NCBI GenBank assembly: GCA_910577015.1
Contig: CAJTKU010000003.1
Span: forward strand, 124,001-188,000
Length of the DNA stretch: 64,000 nt
Direction of reading: 5' to 3'
Origin: an uncultured Lachnospiraceae bacterium
GTDB lineage: Bacteria > Bacillota > Clostridia > Lachnospirales > Lachnospiraceae
Shown here: positions 1 to 8,331 of the stretch, piece after piece
Numbering within the stretch: the first letter of the stretch is position 1
Layout of the letters: each line of letters starts with the position of its first letter
The notes under the pieces: generated by a model
What the model was told of the DNA's origin: nothing
Databases searched by the model: none
The model's input: the letters and a program-made list of their open reading frames with translations, nothing else
Program-made: the position numbers and the translations under genes

Positions 1-186
1 AGACAGACTGCAAAGGCATTTGGAGTAAGCAAAAGTACCGTACATAAAGATGTTACAGACCGCCTTATGCAAATTAACCCCACGCTTGCTAAACAGGCTA
101 GATGCGTGTTGGATGTAAATAAGTCGGAGAGGCACATCCGGGGAGGGTTGGCTACTAAAGAGAAGTATCTACATAGAAATGCCTGA
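1..186 (+). CDS. spoIIID: SpoIIID sporulation transcription factor, C-terminal part
   Basis: The frame is open from the window edge and gives 61 residues ending at TGA 184-186. It contains the helix-turn-helix recognition segment (KAFGVSKSTVHKDV) followed by the SpoIIID-type tail with ERHIRGG and ATKEKY. SpoIIID is a small mother-cell DNA-binding regulator made during sporulation and is usually 80-95 residues, so about the first 20-30 residues lie outside the window. A hairpin terminator follows directly, so this gene ends its transcription unit before the CRISPR locus. It places the organism among endospore formers. The identification rests on the conserved tail motif and is firm. Confidence 0.93.
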   Translation, partial: RQTAKAFGVSKSTVHKDVTDRLMQINPTLAKQARCVLDVNKSERHIRGGLATKEKYLHRNA

Positions 187-214
187 AACATTTGGACGAA
201 AGGAGTCCGGGGGA

Positions 215-256
215 GCGGAAACGATGATTTATGGAAAAAGTCGTTTCCGCTGTTTT
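215..256 (+). terminator. Rho-independent terminator after spoIIID
   Basis: GCGGAAACGA (215-224) pairs with TCGTTTCCGC (241-250) and is followed by TGTTTT. It isolates spoIIID from the downstream crRNA-like gene. Confidence 0.85.
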
Positions 257-283
257 GATGGAAGAAAAGGGAAGTGATTTTAG

Positions 284-312
284 TTGTCGTTTTAGAAATT
301 TTGCGATAAAAT
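284..312 (+). promoter_or_regulatory. Promoter of the crRNA-like RNA
   Basis: TTGTCG (284-289), a 17-base spacer and TAAAAT (307-312) form a good sigma-A promoter. The predicted start falls at about 319-320, exactly where the degenerate CRISPR repeat begins, so the repeat would lie at the 5' end of the transcript. Confidence 0.65.
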
Positions 313-319
313 AATTGTA

Positions 320-416
320 GTCGCATCAGTAAGGTGCGTGAGTAGAAACTATTTTATTAAGTGATATTCCACTGGAGAGCTGTGTGTATGGATAATTATA
401 CATCAGCTCTCCATTT
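320..416 (+). ncRNA. crRNA-like small RNA with degenerate CRISPR repeat
   Basis: A 30-base relative of the array repeat occupies 320-349. It keeps the start (GTCGCATC), a 6-bp stem (CGCATC with GGTGCG around an AGTAA loop) and the 3' handle GTGAGTAGAAAC. Both stem arms differ from the array repeat but still pair, which suggests selection on structure. The eight bases before it (AATTGTAG) also match the end of the array leader. It ends in AAAC, the older repeat form in the array. A spacer-like tract starts at 350 and runs into a terminator at 374-416. There is no second repeat. Known relatives by logic are crRNA-like RNAs that guide repression of cas operons and CreA antitoxin RNAs; assignment to either is inference. 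Confidence 0.7.
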
Positions 417-420
417 TTAT
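373..420 (+). terminator. Terminator of the crRNA-like RNA
   Basis: GGAGAGCTG (374-382) pairs with CAGCTCTCC (404-412), followed by ATTTTTAT. The inner part GTGTAT/ATACAT can also pair. It separates the small RNA from the cas operon. Confidence 0.85.
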
Positions 421-463
421 AAACAATTGAAATATCAATTAATTAAATAAAGTAAAAAAGGGA

Positions 464-492
464 TTGCAAGTTATGACAATATATGGTATTCT
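464..492 (+). promoter_or_regulatory. Candidate cas operon promoter
   Basis: TTGCAA (464-469), a 17-base spacer and TATTCT (487-492) lie 65 bases before cas3. A second -10-like TATAAT at 513-518 lacks a well-spaced -35. The tract just upstream (about 421-454, minus strand) has partial identity to the spacer-like part of the crRNA-like RNA. Confidence 0.5.
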
Positions 493-556
493 TTTTACAA
501 GCAATAATTATATATAATCATCAACATGATATGAGTTTTAGTATAGGGGACAATAT

Positions 557-2752
557 ATGGGGAAATTGTATAAAGCACATATTGATGAGGTAACGGGGAG
601 AGTCCAGACAGTAAAAGAGCACAGTGAAAATACTGCGCTTTTTTGCGAGGATTTTGCAGTGCCTGAATTAAAAGAGATTATGTATGTCATGGGTCTGCTG
701 CATGACATTGGAAAGTATCAGGTTAGCTTTCAGGAGAGAATCAACGGTAAAAATATATCTATAGAACATTCCATATGCGGGGCGATTGAAGCACAAGATA
801 AGTATAAAAATGCAGTAGGATTGCTGATGGCATATTGTATAGCGGGACACCACAGCGGGCTGCCGGATGGGGGGAGTATGGGGGATACTCCCGATTTGTC
901 GACCCTGCAGGGAAGATTGAAGAGAACAACAGAGGACTACAGCGTATATAAACATGAACTGCAGATACCTCAGATAGCAGAACAGGATTTTTTGCAATTT
1001 ATGTTAAGCAACTGTGGCAATGACATAGGCAGGATTGTAGATGAATTTGCTTTTCTGACCAGGTATTGCTTTTCCTGCCTGACAGATGCGGATTCCCTGG
1101 ACACTGCCTATTTTTGTGAAAAGAAGCAGGAACATTCTTTACGGGCTGATTTTGCGGTTGCGTTGCAGCGAATAGAAGATAAATTAAGTGGTTTTATCTG
1201 CAAGACGGATTTGCAGAAAAGCCGGGCGTATATTCAGGGACAGGCTTTTGAAAAAGTAAATCAGACAGCAGATATTTTTCTCATGAACATGCCTACCGGA
1301 AGCGGGAAGACGCTTTGCAGTGCCAAGTTCGCTCTGGAGAGGGCAATAACAGCAGGGAAAAAAAGAGTCATATATATCATTCCGTACAACAGCATAATAG
1401 AACAAACGGCGGAAGTGTTTGAAAATCTATTTGGTAAAGACGTGGAGATATTACGTCACCAATCTACCTTTTCTTATGAAGAAGCGGAAAATGTGAGCGA
1501 GGATTATCGTGAAGCGGCAAAGAGTGCTGTGGAAAACTGGTCTGCTCCATTTATCATTACGACCGCAGTGCAATTCTTTGAATCTATCCATGCAAACAAG
1601 CGGGGAAAACTTAGAAAATTGCATAATATGGCGGATAGTATTCTGGTGTTTGATGAAGCACATCTGATGCCTCAAAAGTACTTACAGCCATGCTTGCAGG
1701 CAATCGCTTTTATTACCAGATATCTGAGAAGTGAAGCATTATTTTTGACAGCTACAATGCCGGATTTTGAAAAACTGATGAAGCAGTATGCGCTGCCTGA
1801 CAGTAAAATCAGCAGTTTGATTACGGATACAACTTTATTTTCTGTATTTCAAAAGTGCAGGTATGTTTATGTTGGAAAAATGGGGAAGGAAGCCTTATTG
1901 GACAAGGCCCGGCGGAATGGGTCGAATCTGATTGTAGTAAATACGAAGAAAACGGCACAGCAGTTGTATCAGGCGTGTAGAGGAAAGAAATATCATTTAT
2001 CCACTTACATGACAGCATATGACAGAAAGAGGGTACTGGATGAGATAAAAGAGGAACTTTCTGGTCTTGACAGGGATTTTTCTGACTTGTCACAGGTGCC
2101 GGATGAAAGAAGGATAACGGTGATTTCCACTTCTCTGATAGAAGCAGGAATCGATTTGGATTTTTATGCTGTTTTTAGAGAATTGTCAGGCTTAGACAGT
2201 ATTTTGCAGGCAGGCGGCAGGTGTAACAGGGAAGGAAAGAGGAAAAGAGCAGAGGTCACGATTTTTGAATATGAATATGATATGCCAAAGGTTTCTGCGG
2301 ATGAGCGTGGCAATATTGTGAAGGGTCTGTTGGAGAAGTATGAAGATGTATCCTGCGCTGATAGTGTCAAGGAATATTACGACAGGCTGTTTTTTATCAA
2401 AGAAAAAGAAATACAGCAGTATGCCATGCATCAGCGATGTATGGATATCAGAAGCATTCCTTTCAGGGAATATGCGGAGCAGTTTGAGATAATCGATTCA
2501 AGGACGGTATCCATTGTTGTGGAAAGAGATGAAGAGAGCAGGAAATTGATAGAAGGATTAAAAACAGTTGGTGCAGGAAATAGCAGGAAATTGCAAAAGT
2601 ATGCCTGCTCTGTAATGCTGCGTGAATTTGATGATTTACTGAAACAGCATGTATTGGAGGATTATGGGACAGGTATCTGGTGCCTGACAAATCCGGATTA
2701 TTATGATGTGGAGATGGGAATTTTGTTTGAAGCAAAAGATTATTTTTTATGA
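557..2752 (+). CDS. cas3: Type I-C CRISPR helicase-nuclease Cas3
   Basis: A 731-residue Cas3 with an N-terminal HD nuclease (HD at residues 49-50 in LLHDIGKYQ, further histidines at 71 and 98-99) fused to a superfamily 2 helicase. Walker A is PTGSGKT near 246-252, the DEAH box is at 366-369, and motif VI (QAGGRCNREG) lies near 555. Cas3 is recruited by target-bound Cascade and unwinds and degrades the DNA. Start ATG 557 follows AGGGGAC. It is the first gene of the operon and lies 21 bases before cas5c. The length is normal for I-C Cas3 and all key motifs are present, so it looks active. Confidence 0.97.
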   Translation: MGKLYKAHIDEVTGRVQTVKEHSENTALFCEDFAVPELKEIMYVMGLLHDIGKYQVSFQERINGKNISIEHSICGAIEAQDKYKNAVGLLMAYCIAGHHSGLPDGGSMGDTPDLSTLQGRLKRTTEDYSVYKHELQIPQIAEQDFLQFMLSNCGNDIGRIVDEFAFLTRYCFSCLTDADSLDTAYFCEKKQEHSLRADFAVALQRIEDKLSGFICKTDLQKSRAYIQGQAFEKVNQTADIFLMNMPTGSGKTLCSAKFALERAITAGKKRVIYIIPYNSIIEQTAEVFENLFGKDVEILRHQSTFSYEEAENVSEDYREAAKSAVENWSAPFIITTAVQFFESIHANKRGKLRKLHNMADSILVFDEAHLMPQKYLQPCLQAIAFITRYLRSEALFLTATMPDFEKLMKQYALPDSKISSLITDTTLFSVFQKCRYVYVGKMGKEALLDKARRNGSNLIVVNTKKTAQQLYQACRGKKYHLSTYMTAYDRKRVLDEIKEELSGLDRDFSDLSQVPDERRITVISTSLIEAGIDLDFYAVFRELSGLDSILQAGGRCNREGKRKRAEVTIFEYEYDMPKVSADERGNIVKGLLEKYEDVSCADSVKEYYDRLFFIKEKEIQQYAMHQRCMDIRSIPFREYAEQFEIIDSRTVSIVVERDEESRKLIEGLKTVGAGNSRKLQKYACSVMLREFDDLLKQHVLEDYGTGIWCLTNPDYYDVEMGILFEAKDYFL

Positions 2753-2773
2753 TAGGAGAAAGGAGAAACTGCA

Positions 2774-3502
2774 ATGGGGTACGGATTTAAAGTATTAGTG
2801 GAGGGTGATTACGCCTGTTTTACGAGACCGGAACTTAAGGTTGAAAGAGTCAGTTATGACGTACCAACGCCGGGCGCATTGGAAGGCTTACTCAAGAGCA
2901 TTTATTGGAAACCATCTATTCGTTATGTGATTGATAAAATAATTGTATATCAGCCAATCGATTTTGCCAATATAAGACGCAATGAGGTAAAAGACAAAGT
3001 ATCATACAGTGCGATACGAGGGCAGATGAACGGTAAGGAAGGGGAAGCGAGCATTTATACATCGGAGGTCAGAAGTCAAAGGGCATCTATGGTTCTAAAA
3101 AATGTAAAGTACGGGGTGGAATTTCATTTTGAACTGACGGGATTGAAAAACGACAGGGAAGAGGATGCGGAAAATAAGCACTATAATATTTTGAAGCGGA
3201 GGCTGGAAAAGGGACAATATTTCCGGGTTCCTTGTCTGGGATGCAGTGAATTTCCCGTGAAACGGCTGGAACCGGTAGAGACTTTTGATGAAAATATGAT
3301 AAGCAGCGCTATCCTGGCAATGGGAGATGTGGATTTGGGATTTATGAGCTATCGCGTGGATTTTGAAGATAAGGGAATGCCGATAAATAGAGATTGGGAG
3401 AATCCAAAATTTTCAGACAAGGCTTCTACTGTTTATTACAGGCCACACATGATTAACGGTGTAATCGACGTTGCAAAGTACAGGGAGGGATTGAAATGCT
3501 AA
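2774..3502 (+). CDS. cas5c: Cas5c (Cas5d) crRNA-processing Cascade subunit
   Basis: A 242-residue RAMP protein placed between cas3 and cas8c, the standard I-C position. In I-C systems Cas5c replaces Cas6: it cuts pre-crRNA after the repeat hairpin and stays bound to the 5' handle in Cascade. The N-terminus (YGFKVLVEGDYACFTRP) is typical of the family. The start has a good ribosome binding site (AGGAGAAA). The stop overlaps the cas8c start in an ATGCTAA arrangement, so the two are translationally coupled. This is also the enzyme expected to process the crRNA-like RNA at 320. Confidence 0.95.
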   Translation: MGYGFKVLVEGDYACFTRPELKVERVSYDVPTPGALEGLLKSIYWKPSIRYVIDKIIVYQPIDFANIRRNEVKDKVSYSAIRGQMNGKEGEASIYTSEVRSQRASMVLKNVKYGVEFHFELTGLKNDREEDAENKHYNILKRRLEKGQYFRVPCLGCSEFPVKRLEPVETFDENMISSAILAMGDVDLGFMSYRVDFEDKGMPINRDWENPKFSDKASTVYYRPHMINGVIDVAKYREGLKC

Positions 3503-5301
3503 TCAAAGCTCTTTGCGAATATTATGATATACTTGCAAAAGCCGGAAAGGTTCTGCAGGCGGGTTATAGCAATGTAAAGATACATTATCTGGTTTGTCTG
3601 ACACATGATGGGCAGATAGCGGAAATTATCAATTATCAGAAGAAAGAAGAAATAGCGGCAGGAAAAGGAAAACTGAAGGAAAAATGGGTGCCACAGGATA
3701 TGATGATGCCGCAGAGAACAGAGAAAACGGGGATTGAATCCAATTTCATTGAGCACAGACCGGCATATCTTTTCGGATTGAATTGGGCAGAAGAAGGCTT
3801 AACGGCAGAAGACCGGACAGGTAAGGCAAAGAAATCCCATGAAGCATTCGTGGAAAAGAACATGACATATCTGGAAGGAATCGATACTCCGGTGGTAAAT
3901 GCTTACCGGGCATTTATACAGAATTGGAAGCCGGAGAAAGAAACACAAAATTCACAGTTGTTGAAGTTAGGAAAAGATTTTGCCAAATCTAATTTTATTT
4001 TTTGTTTATCAGGGTATCCGGATTTACTTTTACAGGAAGACCGTCTGGTAAAGGAAAGATGGGAGACAGAGAAGGAACATCCATCAGGAGATGCGGACAA
4101 ACGTATTTCCCAGTGTGCAGTGGGTGGCGTGGTGGAGCCCATTGCCCGTATACACAACAAAATTAAGGGAGTGTACGGCGGGCTTGCAACGGGAAGCGTG
4201 CTGATAGGGTTCAACAATGCATCGGAAGGCTCTTATGGTCTTGAGCAGTCCTACAACAGCAACATTTCGGAAAGTGCGATGAAGAAATACACGGAAGCGT
4301 TAAATTATCTCCTTAGCGACAGCAAGCACAAAGTTCTGTTAGATGATATGACAGTTGTTTTTTGGGCAATGAATGAAAATGAAAGCAATGAAGCGCTTAT
4401 CAGCGCCATGCTTTTTGGACAAACCGATAAGATGGATGTCAGTCAGGTGGAGAAAATGCTGGAATCCGTGATGCAAGCCGCTCCGACAGGAAAAATAACG
4501 AAAGACAGGCTTGGTATTCCTGTTTCCATTAATCCTGACGTAGATTTTTATATGGTAGGCTTTAAACCGAACTCATCTCGTCTGGCAGTGAAGTTTATTT
4601 ATCGGAGAAGATTTGCAGATGTCCTGTATCACATTGCAAGACATCAGGCGGATATGAAAATAACTGATAATATGCGCCCGGTATCGTTCTTTAGAATCAG
4701 AAATGAACTGATTTCACCTAAGAGCAAAGCTGAAAATGTGAATCCGGCCACACTCACAAAGCTGTTTGAAGCGGTTCTTTATGGAACGAATTATCCGGTT
4801 TCCCTGTTGGATACAGTGGTAAGGCGTGTAAAGACAGACATTGACATGAACATGGTACGCACAGGCATTATAAAAGCCTGTATTAATAGAAATTATGCGA
4901 AAAAGGAGGAATTAAATGTGGCACTAAACAAAGACAATGATAATCAGGCATATGTATGTGGCAGACTTTTTGCAGTTCTGGAAAAACTGCAGCAGGAGGC
5001 ATCCGGTAATGCATTGAACAGGACAATCAAAGATGCTTATTTTGCAGCAGCAATGTCCAATCCGGCAATGGTATTTCCAAAGCTTTTAAAACTGGCGCAG
5101 AATCATATGAACAAGGTGAAAAGGCCTGTATTTTTTGACAAGCTGATTAGTGAAATAGTGGGAAAAGTGCAGGAGGAGTTTCCGAAAGCGCTCTCATTAC
5201 AGAACCAGGGACGATTTGCGGTCGGTTACTATCAACAGCATCAAAACTTCTATGAAAAAATAGATGTGACAATCGAAGAGGAAGAAAGGGAGGAACAATA
5301 A
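3496..5301 (+). CDS. cas8c: Cas8c (Csd1) large Cascade subunit
   Basis: A 601-residue Csd1-family protein, the PAM-recognising large subunit of I-C Cascade. It starts inside the end of cas5c (ATG 3496) and ends one base before the cas7c start. Typical segments are the N-terminal LIKALCEYYDILAKAGKV and the mid-protein QCAVGGVVEPIARIHNKIKG. The last 127 codons carry an internal ribosome binding site and start (see cas11c), as known for I-C systems where the small subunit is made from within cas8c. Length is normal. Confidence 0.95.
   Translation: MLIKALCEYYDILAKAGKVLQAGYSNVKIHYLVCLTHDGQIAEIINYQKKEEIAAGKGKLKEKWVPQDMMMPQRTEKTGIESNFIEHRPAYLFGLNWAEEGLTAEDRTGKAKKSHEAFVEKNMTYLEGIDTPVVNAYRAFIQNWKPEKETQNSQLLKLGKDFAKSNFIFCLSGYPDLLLQEDRLVKERWETEKEHPSGDADKRISQCAVGGVVEPIARIHNKIKGVYGGLATGSVLIGFNNASEGSYGLEQSYNSNISESAMKKYTEALNYLLSDSKHKVLLDDMTVVFWAMNENESNEALISAMLFGQTDKMDVSQVEKMLESVMQAAPTGKITKDRLGIPVSINPDVDFYMVGFKPNSSRLAVKFIYRRRFADVLYHIARHQADMKITDNMRPVSFFRIRNELISPKSKAENVNPATLTKLFEAVLYGTNYPVSLLDTVVRRVKTDIDMNMVRTGIIKACINRNYAKKEELNVALNKDNDNQAYVCGRLFAVLEKLQQEASGNALNRTIKDAYFAAAMSNPAMVFPKLLKLAQNHMNKVKRPVFFDKLISEIVGKVQEEFPKALSLQNQGRFAVGYYQQHQNFYEKIDVTIEEEEREEQ
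4918..5301 (+). CDS. cas11c: Cas11c small subunit from internal start in cas8c
   Basis: Inside cas8c, a strong Shine-Dalgarno AAGGAGG (4903-4909) sits eight bases before an in-frame GTG (4918-4920). Translation from there gives a 127-residue mainly helical protein ending at the cas8c stop. Such internally translated Cas11c is established for type I-C Cascade, where it lines the belly of the complex and is needed for interference. The position and size fit that knowledge. The start is inferred from the ribosome binding site. Confidence 0.85.
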   Translation: MALNKDNDNQAYVCGRLFAVLEKLQQEASGNALNRTIKDAYFAAAMSNPAMVFPKLLKLAQNHMNKVKRPVFFDKLISEIVGKVQEEFPKALSLQNQGRFAVGYYQQHQNFYEKIDVTIEEEEREEQ

Positions 5302-5302
5302 T

Positions 5303-6163
5303 ATGGCTATTGAAAACAGATATGATTTTGTGATGCTTTTTGATGTGGAAAACGGAAATCCAAATGGCGACCCGGATGCGGGAAATTCTCCGCGTATCGA
5401 TGCGGAAACGGGTTATGGATACATAACCGATGTATGTCTAAAGAGAAAAATCAGAAACTATGTGGAACTCTGTAAAGAGGGGGAACCGGGATACAATATT
5501 CTGATTAAACCGGATAAAGCCTTGAATACCAAGTTTACTGAGGCTTATGATGCGGAAGGGATTCCCCACAATAAGGAAAAGGTAAAAAATCCAGATGATG
5601 TCAGGAAAGCACGGGACTATATGTGTAGGAATTATTTTGATGTGCGCACCTTTGGCGCTGTAATGTCTACTGGTGACGACCCCTGTGGAATTGTCAGGGG
5701 ACCTGTGCAGATTAATTTTGCCAGAAGCCTGTCACCTGTCAATGTGCAGGATGTTGCAATTACACGTCAGGCCAGAACAACAGAAGTGCGCAAAGAAACA
5801 GGAGATACGGAAATAGGAAGAAAGAGTACGATTCCATATGCACTCTATCGTGCAGAAGGTTATGTATCTGCTGCGCTGGCAAATAAGGTGACGGATTTAT
5901 CCGAAAAAGATGTGGAGCTGCTGTGGATGGCCATTATAAATATGTTTGAAAATGACCACAGCGCTGCTAGAGGAAAAATGTGTATGCGTAAACTTTACGT
6001 GTTTAAACATAGCAATATTCTGGGAAATTGTCCGTCACATATTTTGTTTGACAAAGTTAGTATCACTGCAAAGAACGACATGCCTCCCCGCGCATTTTCA
6101 GATTATGAAATCTGTATAGATAGAGATATGCCGGATGGTGTAGCATTATTAGAAAAATTATGA
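5303..6163 (+). CDS. cas7c: Cas7c (Csd2) Cascade backbone protein
   Basis: A 286-residue Cas7/Csd2 protein that forms the helical backbone holding the crRNA spacer. Family signatures are visible: DVENGNPNGDPDAGNSPR near the N-terminus, FDVRTFGAVMSTG in the middle and the VRGPVQINFARSLSPV segment. The ribosome binding site GGGAGGAACAAT lies at the end of cas8c, and the last codon overlaps the cas4 start (ATGA). Length is normal for the family. Confidence 0.96.
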   Translation: MAIENRYDFVMLFDVENGNPNGDPDAGNSPRIDAETGYGYITDVCLKRKIRNYVELCKEGEPGYNILIKPDKALNTKFTEAYDAEGIPHNKEKVKNPDDVRKARDYMCRNYFDVRTFGAVMSTGDDPCGIVRGPVQINFARSLSPVNVQDVAITRQARTTEVRKETGDTEIGRKSTIPYALYRAEGYVSAALANKVTDLSEKDVELLWMAIINMFENDHSAARGKMCMRKLYVFKHSNILGNCPSHILFDKVSITAKNDMPPRAFSDYEICIDRDMPDGVALLEKL

Positions 6164-6834
6164 GTACAATAGAGATTTCCATTCGCTCTATCCAGCATTA
6201 TCTGTATTGCCCACACAGATGGGGACTGCTTGAGATTGACTGTGCGTGGGCAGAGAACGCTTTTGTCACGAAAGCAAATCTGCTGCACAGTCGTGTGCAC
6301 GATTCAGATAAGCATTATACCGTAAAAGGGAAAAAAGTGTTTACTTCGGTTCCTGTATATAATGATTTGCAGGAATACAATTTGTATGGAGTGACAGACT
6401 GTCTGGAACTGACGGAGTCGGAAAATGGTGTTTCTATCCATGGCAGCAAAGAAAAATTTTCTGTGTGTATTGTGGAATATAAACCTACAAAACCGAAAGA
6501 AAAGGATTTTCATGAAGAGGATTGCATGCAGGTCTTTGCACAGAAGCTTTGCGTGGATTATGTATTTGGATGTGATTGTGATGCGGTGATATACTATGCA
6601 GATGTAAAAAAGCGAATCCAGCTTCCGGTAAGAGAGCAGTTTAGTGTTTATGAAGAGAAACTGAGATTGACTTTGGCAGAGATGAGACTACACTTTGCAA
6701 ACGGCGATATACCACCAATGCGGAAAGGGCAAAAGTGCAGCGGATGTTCTATGAAAGATTTATGTATGCCGGATTTAAAACGACATGATAATTTGCGTAC
6801 AGCAATTGAAATGATTGCTGATTCAGGTTTATGA
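6160..6834 (+). CDS. cas4: Cas4 adaptation nuclease
   Basis: A 224-residue RecB-type Cas4. It has the N-terminal cysteine in YLYCPHRW and the C-terminal cluster KCSGCSMKDLC that hold an iron-sulphur cluster, plus RecB-like residues including the E and K of CIVEYKPTKP. Cas4 works with Cas1-Cas2 and trims prespacers so that new spacers come from PAM-flanked DNA. It overlaps the cas7c stop by four bases, and its end abuts the strong ribosome binding site of cas1. Confidence 0.95.
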   Translation: MSTIEISIRSIQHYLYCPHRWGLLEIDCAWAENAFVTKANLLHSRVHDSDKHYTVKGKKVFTSVPVYNDLQEYNLYGVTDCLELTESENGVSIHGSKEKFSVCIVEYKPTKPKEKDFHEEDCMQVFAQKLCVDYVFGCDCDAVIYYADVKKRIQLPVREQFSVYEEKLRLTLAEMRLHFANGDIPPMRKGQKCSGCSMKDLCMPDLKRHDNLRTAIEMIADSGL

Positions 6835-6853
6835 AGGAGGTGAAACTTCGAGT

Positions 6854-7876
6854 ATGAGAAAGCTTTTAAATACGGTATATATTACAAATGAAGCCGCCTA
6901 TTTGTCCTTGGATGGAGAAAATATCGTCTGCAAAATTGATGGCGATGAAAAATTGAGAATTCCTTTTGATAATATAGAAAGTGTAGTCTGTTTCAGTTAT
7001 GTGGGTTGTTCTCCTGCACTTATGGGAAAATGCGTAAGCAAGACCATTCCAATCAGTTTCATTTCTCCGCAGGGGAAATTTTGGGCTAAGGTATATGGAG
7101 AAACCAAGGGAAACGTATTTTTAAGGGTGGCGCAGATTGATTGTTTCCGGGATAATGGTCTTCAACTGGCTCAAAACACAATGGCAGCAAAGTTCAGTAA
7201 TACGAGGCAGTTGATTCGCAGGACTTTGCATGATAACCCAAATATGAGAGAGGATGAGGAAATAAAAGCAGTTTTAGAAGTGCTTTCGCAGGGGATTCAT
7301 AAAGTATTTGCAGCACAGAGTCTGGAAGAAGTCATTGGAATTGAAGGTAATTGTGCCCAGAATTATTTTTCTATATTTAATAAACTGATAACGAATCAAA
7401 GGGTACATTTTACATTTGAATTGCGTACAAAAAGACCGCCATTGGACCCGGTCAATGCGATGTTATCATTTGTATATACGTTGGCTACAAATGAATTTGC
7501 CGCAGCTCTTGAAACCGTTGGGCTCGATAGTTATATCGGCTTTTGCCATGCTTTACGGAGCGGGAGAAATTCATTGGCCTGTGATTTGGTAGAGGAAACC
7601 CGATGTATTGTAGAGCGTTTCGTTTTAACACTTTTGAATTTGCAAATTATTGGGGAAGAGGATTTTGAAGAACAGATATCAGGGGCAGTGTGGCTGAATG
7701 ACGAGGGAAGAAAGAAAGTTTTGACAAAGTGGCAGGAAAAAAAGCGGACAGATATGATTCATCCCTATTTAAAACAGAAAATTCCTTTTGGCCTGCTTCC
7801 TTATATACAAAGTAATCTTCTGGCAAAATATGTAAGAGGTGATATTGACGAGTATCCTTCTTATTTGATGAAGTAG
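6854..7876 (+). CDS. cas1: Cas1 integrase of spacer acquisition
   Basis: A 340-residue I-C Cas1. The chosen start, ATG 6854, gives the usual N-terminus (MRKLLNTVYITNEAAYLSLDGE) and follows AAGGAGGTG (6833-6841) at a slightly long distance; a longer reading from 6815 would overlap cas4. Conserved features include the EGNCAQNYF segment with the active-site glutamate and the C-terminal HPYLKQKIPFGLLPY region. Together with Cas2 it inserts new spacers at the leader end. An array this large implies that it has been active. Confidence 0.95.
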   Translation: MRKLLNTVYITNEAAYLSLDGENIVCKIDGDEKLRIPFDNIESVVCFSYVGCSPALMGKCVSKTIPISFISPQGKFWAKVYGETKGNVFLRVAQIDCFRDNGLQLAQNTMAAKFSNTRQLIRRTLHDNPNMREDEEIKAVLEVLSQGIHKVFAAQSLEEVIGIEGNCAQNYFSIFNKLITNQRVHFTFELRTKRPPLDPVNAMLSFVYTLATNEFAAALETVGLDSYIGFCHALRSGRNSLACDLVEETRCIVERFVLTLLNLQIIGEEDFEEQISGAVWLNDEGRKKVLTKWQEKKRTDMIHPYLKQKIPFGLLPYIQSNLLAKYVRGDIDEYPSYLMK

Positions 7877-7885
7877 GTGCAGATT

Positions 7886-8176
7886 ATGATGGTTTTAATT
7901 AGTTATGATGTAAGCACAATTGATGCCGCTGGCAGGACAAGGCTGCGAAAGGTAGCAAAAGAGTGCCAAAATCATGGTCAACGTGTTCAAAATTCAGTCT
8001 TTGAAGCAGATTTGGATTATTCTGCTTTCCTAAAATTAAAAGATAGGTTAATAAAATTAATTAATCAGGAGCAGGATAGCCTTCGCTTTTATTATTTGGG
8101 AAATAACTGGGAAAGAAAGGTTGAGCATGTTGGCGCCAAGAAAACTTATAATCCTGAGGGAGTGATTATCGTTTGA
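7886..8176 (+). CDS. cas2: Cas2 adaptation subunit
   Basis: A 96-residue Cas2 starting MMVLISYDVSTID, the normal I-C N-terminus. ATG 7886 is preferred over the upstream GTG at 7877 because it matches family length and has TAGGTG upstream. Cas2 dimerises and bridges two Cas1 dimers in the spacer integration complex. It follows cas1 by nine bases and is the last gene before the leader. Confidence 0.94.
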   Translation: MMVLISYDVSTIDAAGRTRLRKVAKECQNHGQRVQNSVFEADLDYSAFLKLKDRLIKLINQEQDSLRFYYLGNNWERKVEHVGAKKTYNPEGVIIV

Positions 8177-8331
8177 GTACAGAACCGCGAAGGTGAGGTG
8201 ATTTGAAAACAATCAGCAGGTTCGCCTAAAAAATATCTTATATTTATCAGTAATAGAAGTAGATATCATAAAAAATTTAGTCCACCCCTTGTATTTAGTG
8301 GTGTATTTGCTATAACATACTAATTGTAGCG
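8177..8331 (+). promoter_or_regulatory. CRISPR leader with array promoter
   Basis: A 155-base AT-rich tract joins cas2 to the first repeat. A promoter is visible near its end: TTGTAT (8289-8294), a 16-base spacer and an extended -10 TGC-TATAAC (8311-8316). The start would fall just before the first repeat at 8332. The last bases (TAATTGTAGCG) resemble those before the crRNA-like repeat at 320. New spacers should enter at this end. Confidence 0.8.

Noticed and set aside
8177..8331. Second target site for the crRNA-like RNA in the array leader
   Set aside because: The best short match (TATCTTAT) has AAA in the PAM position and breaks after eight bases.
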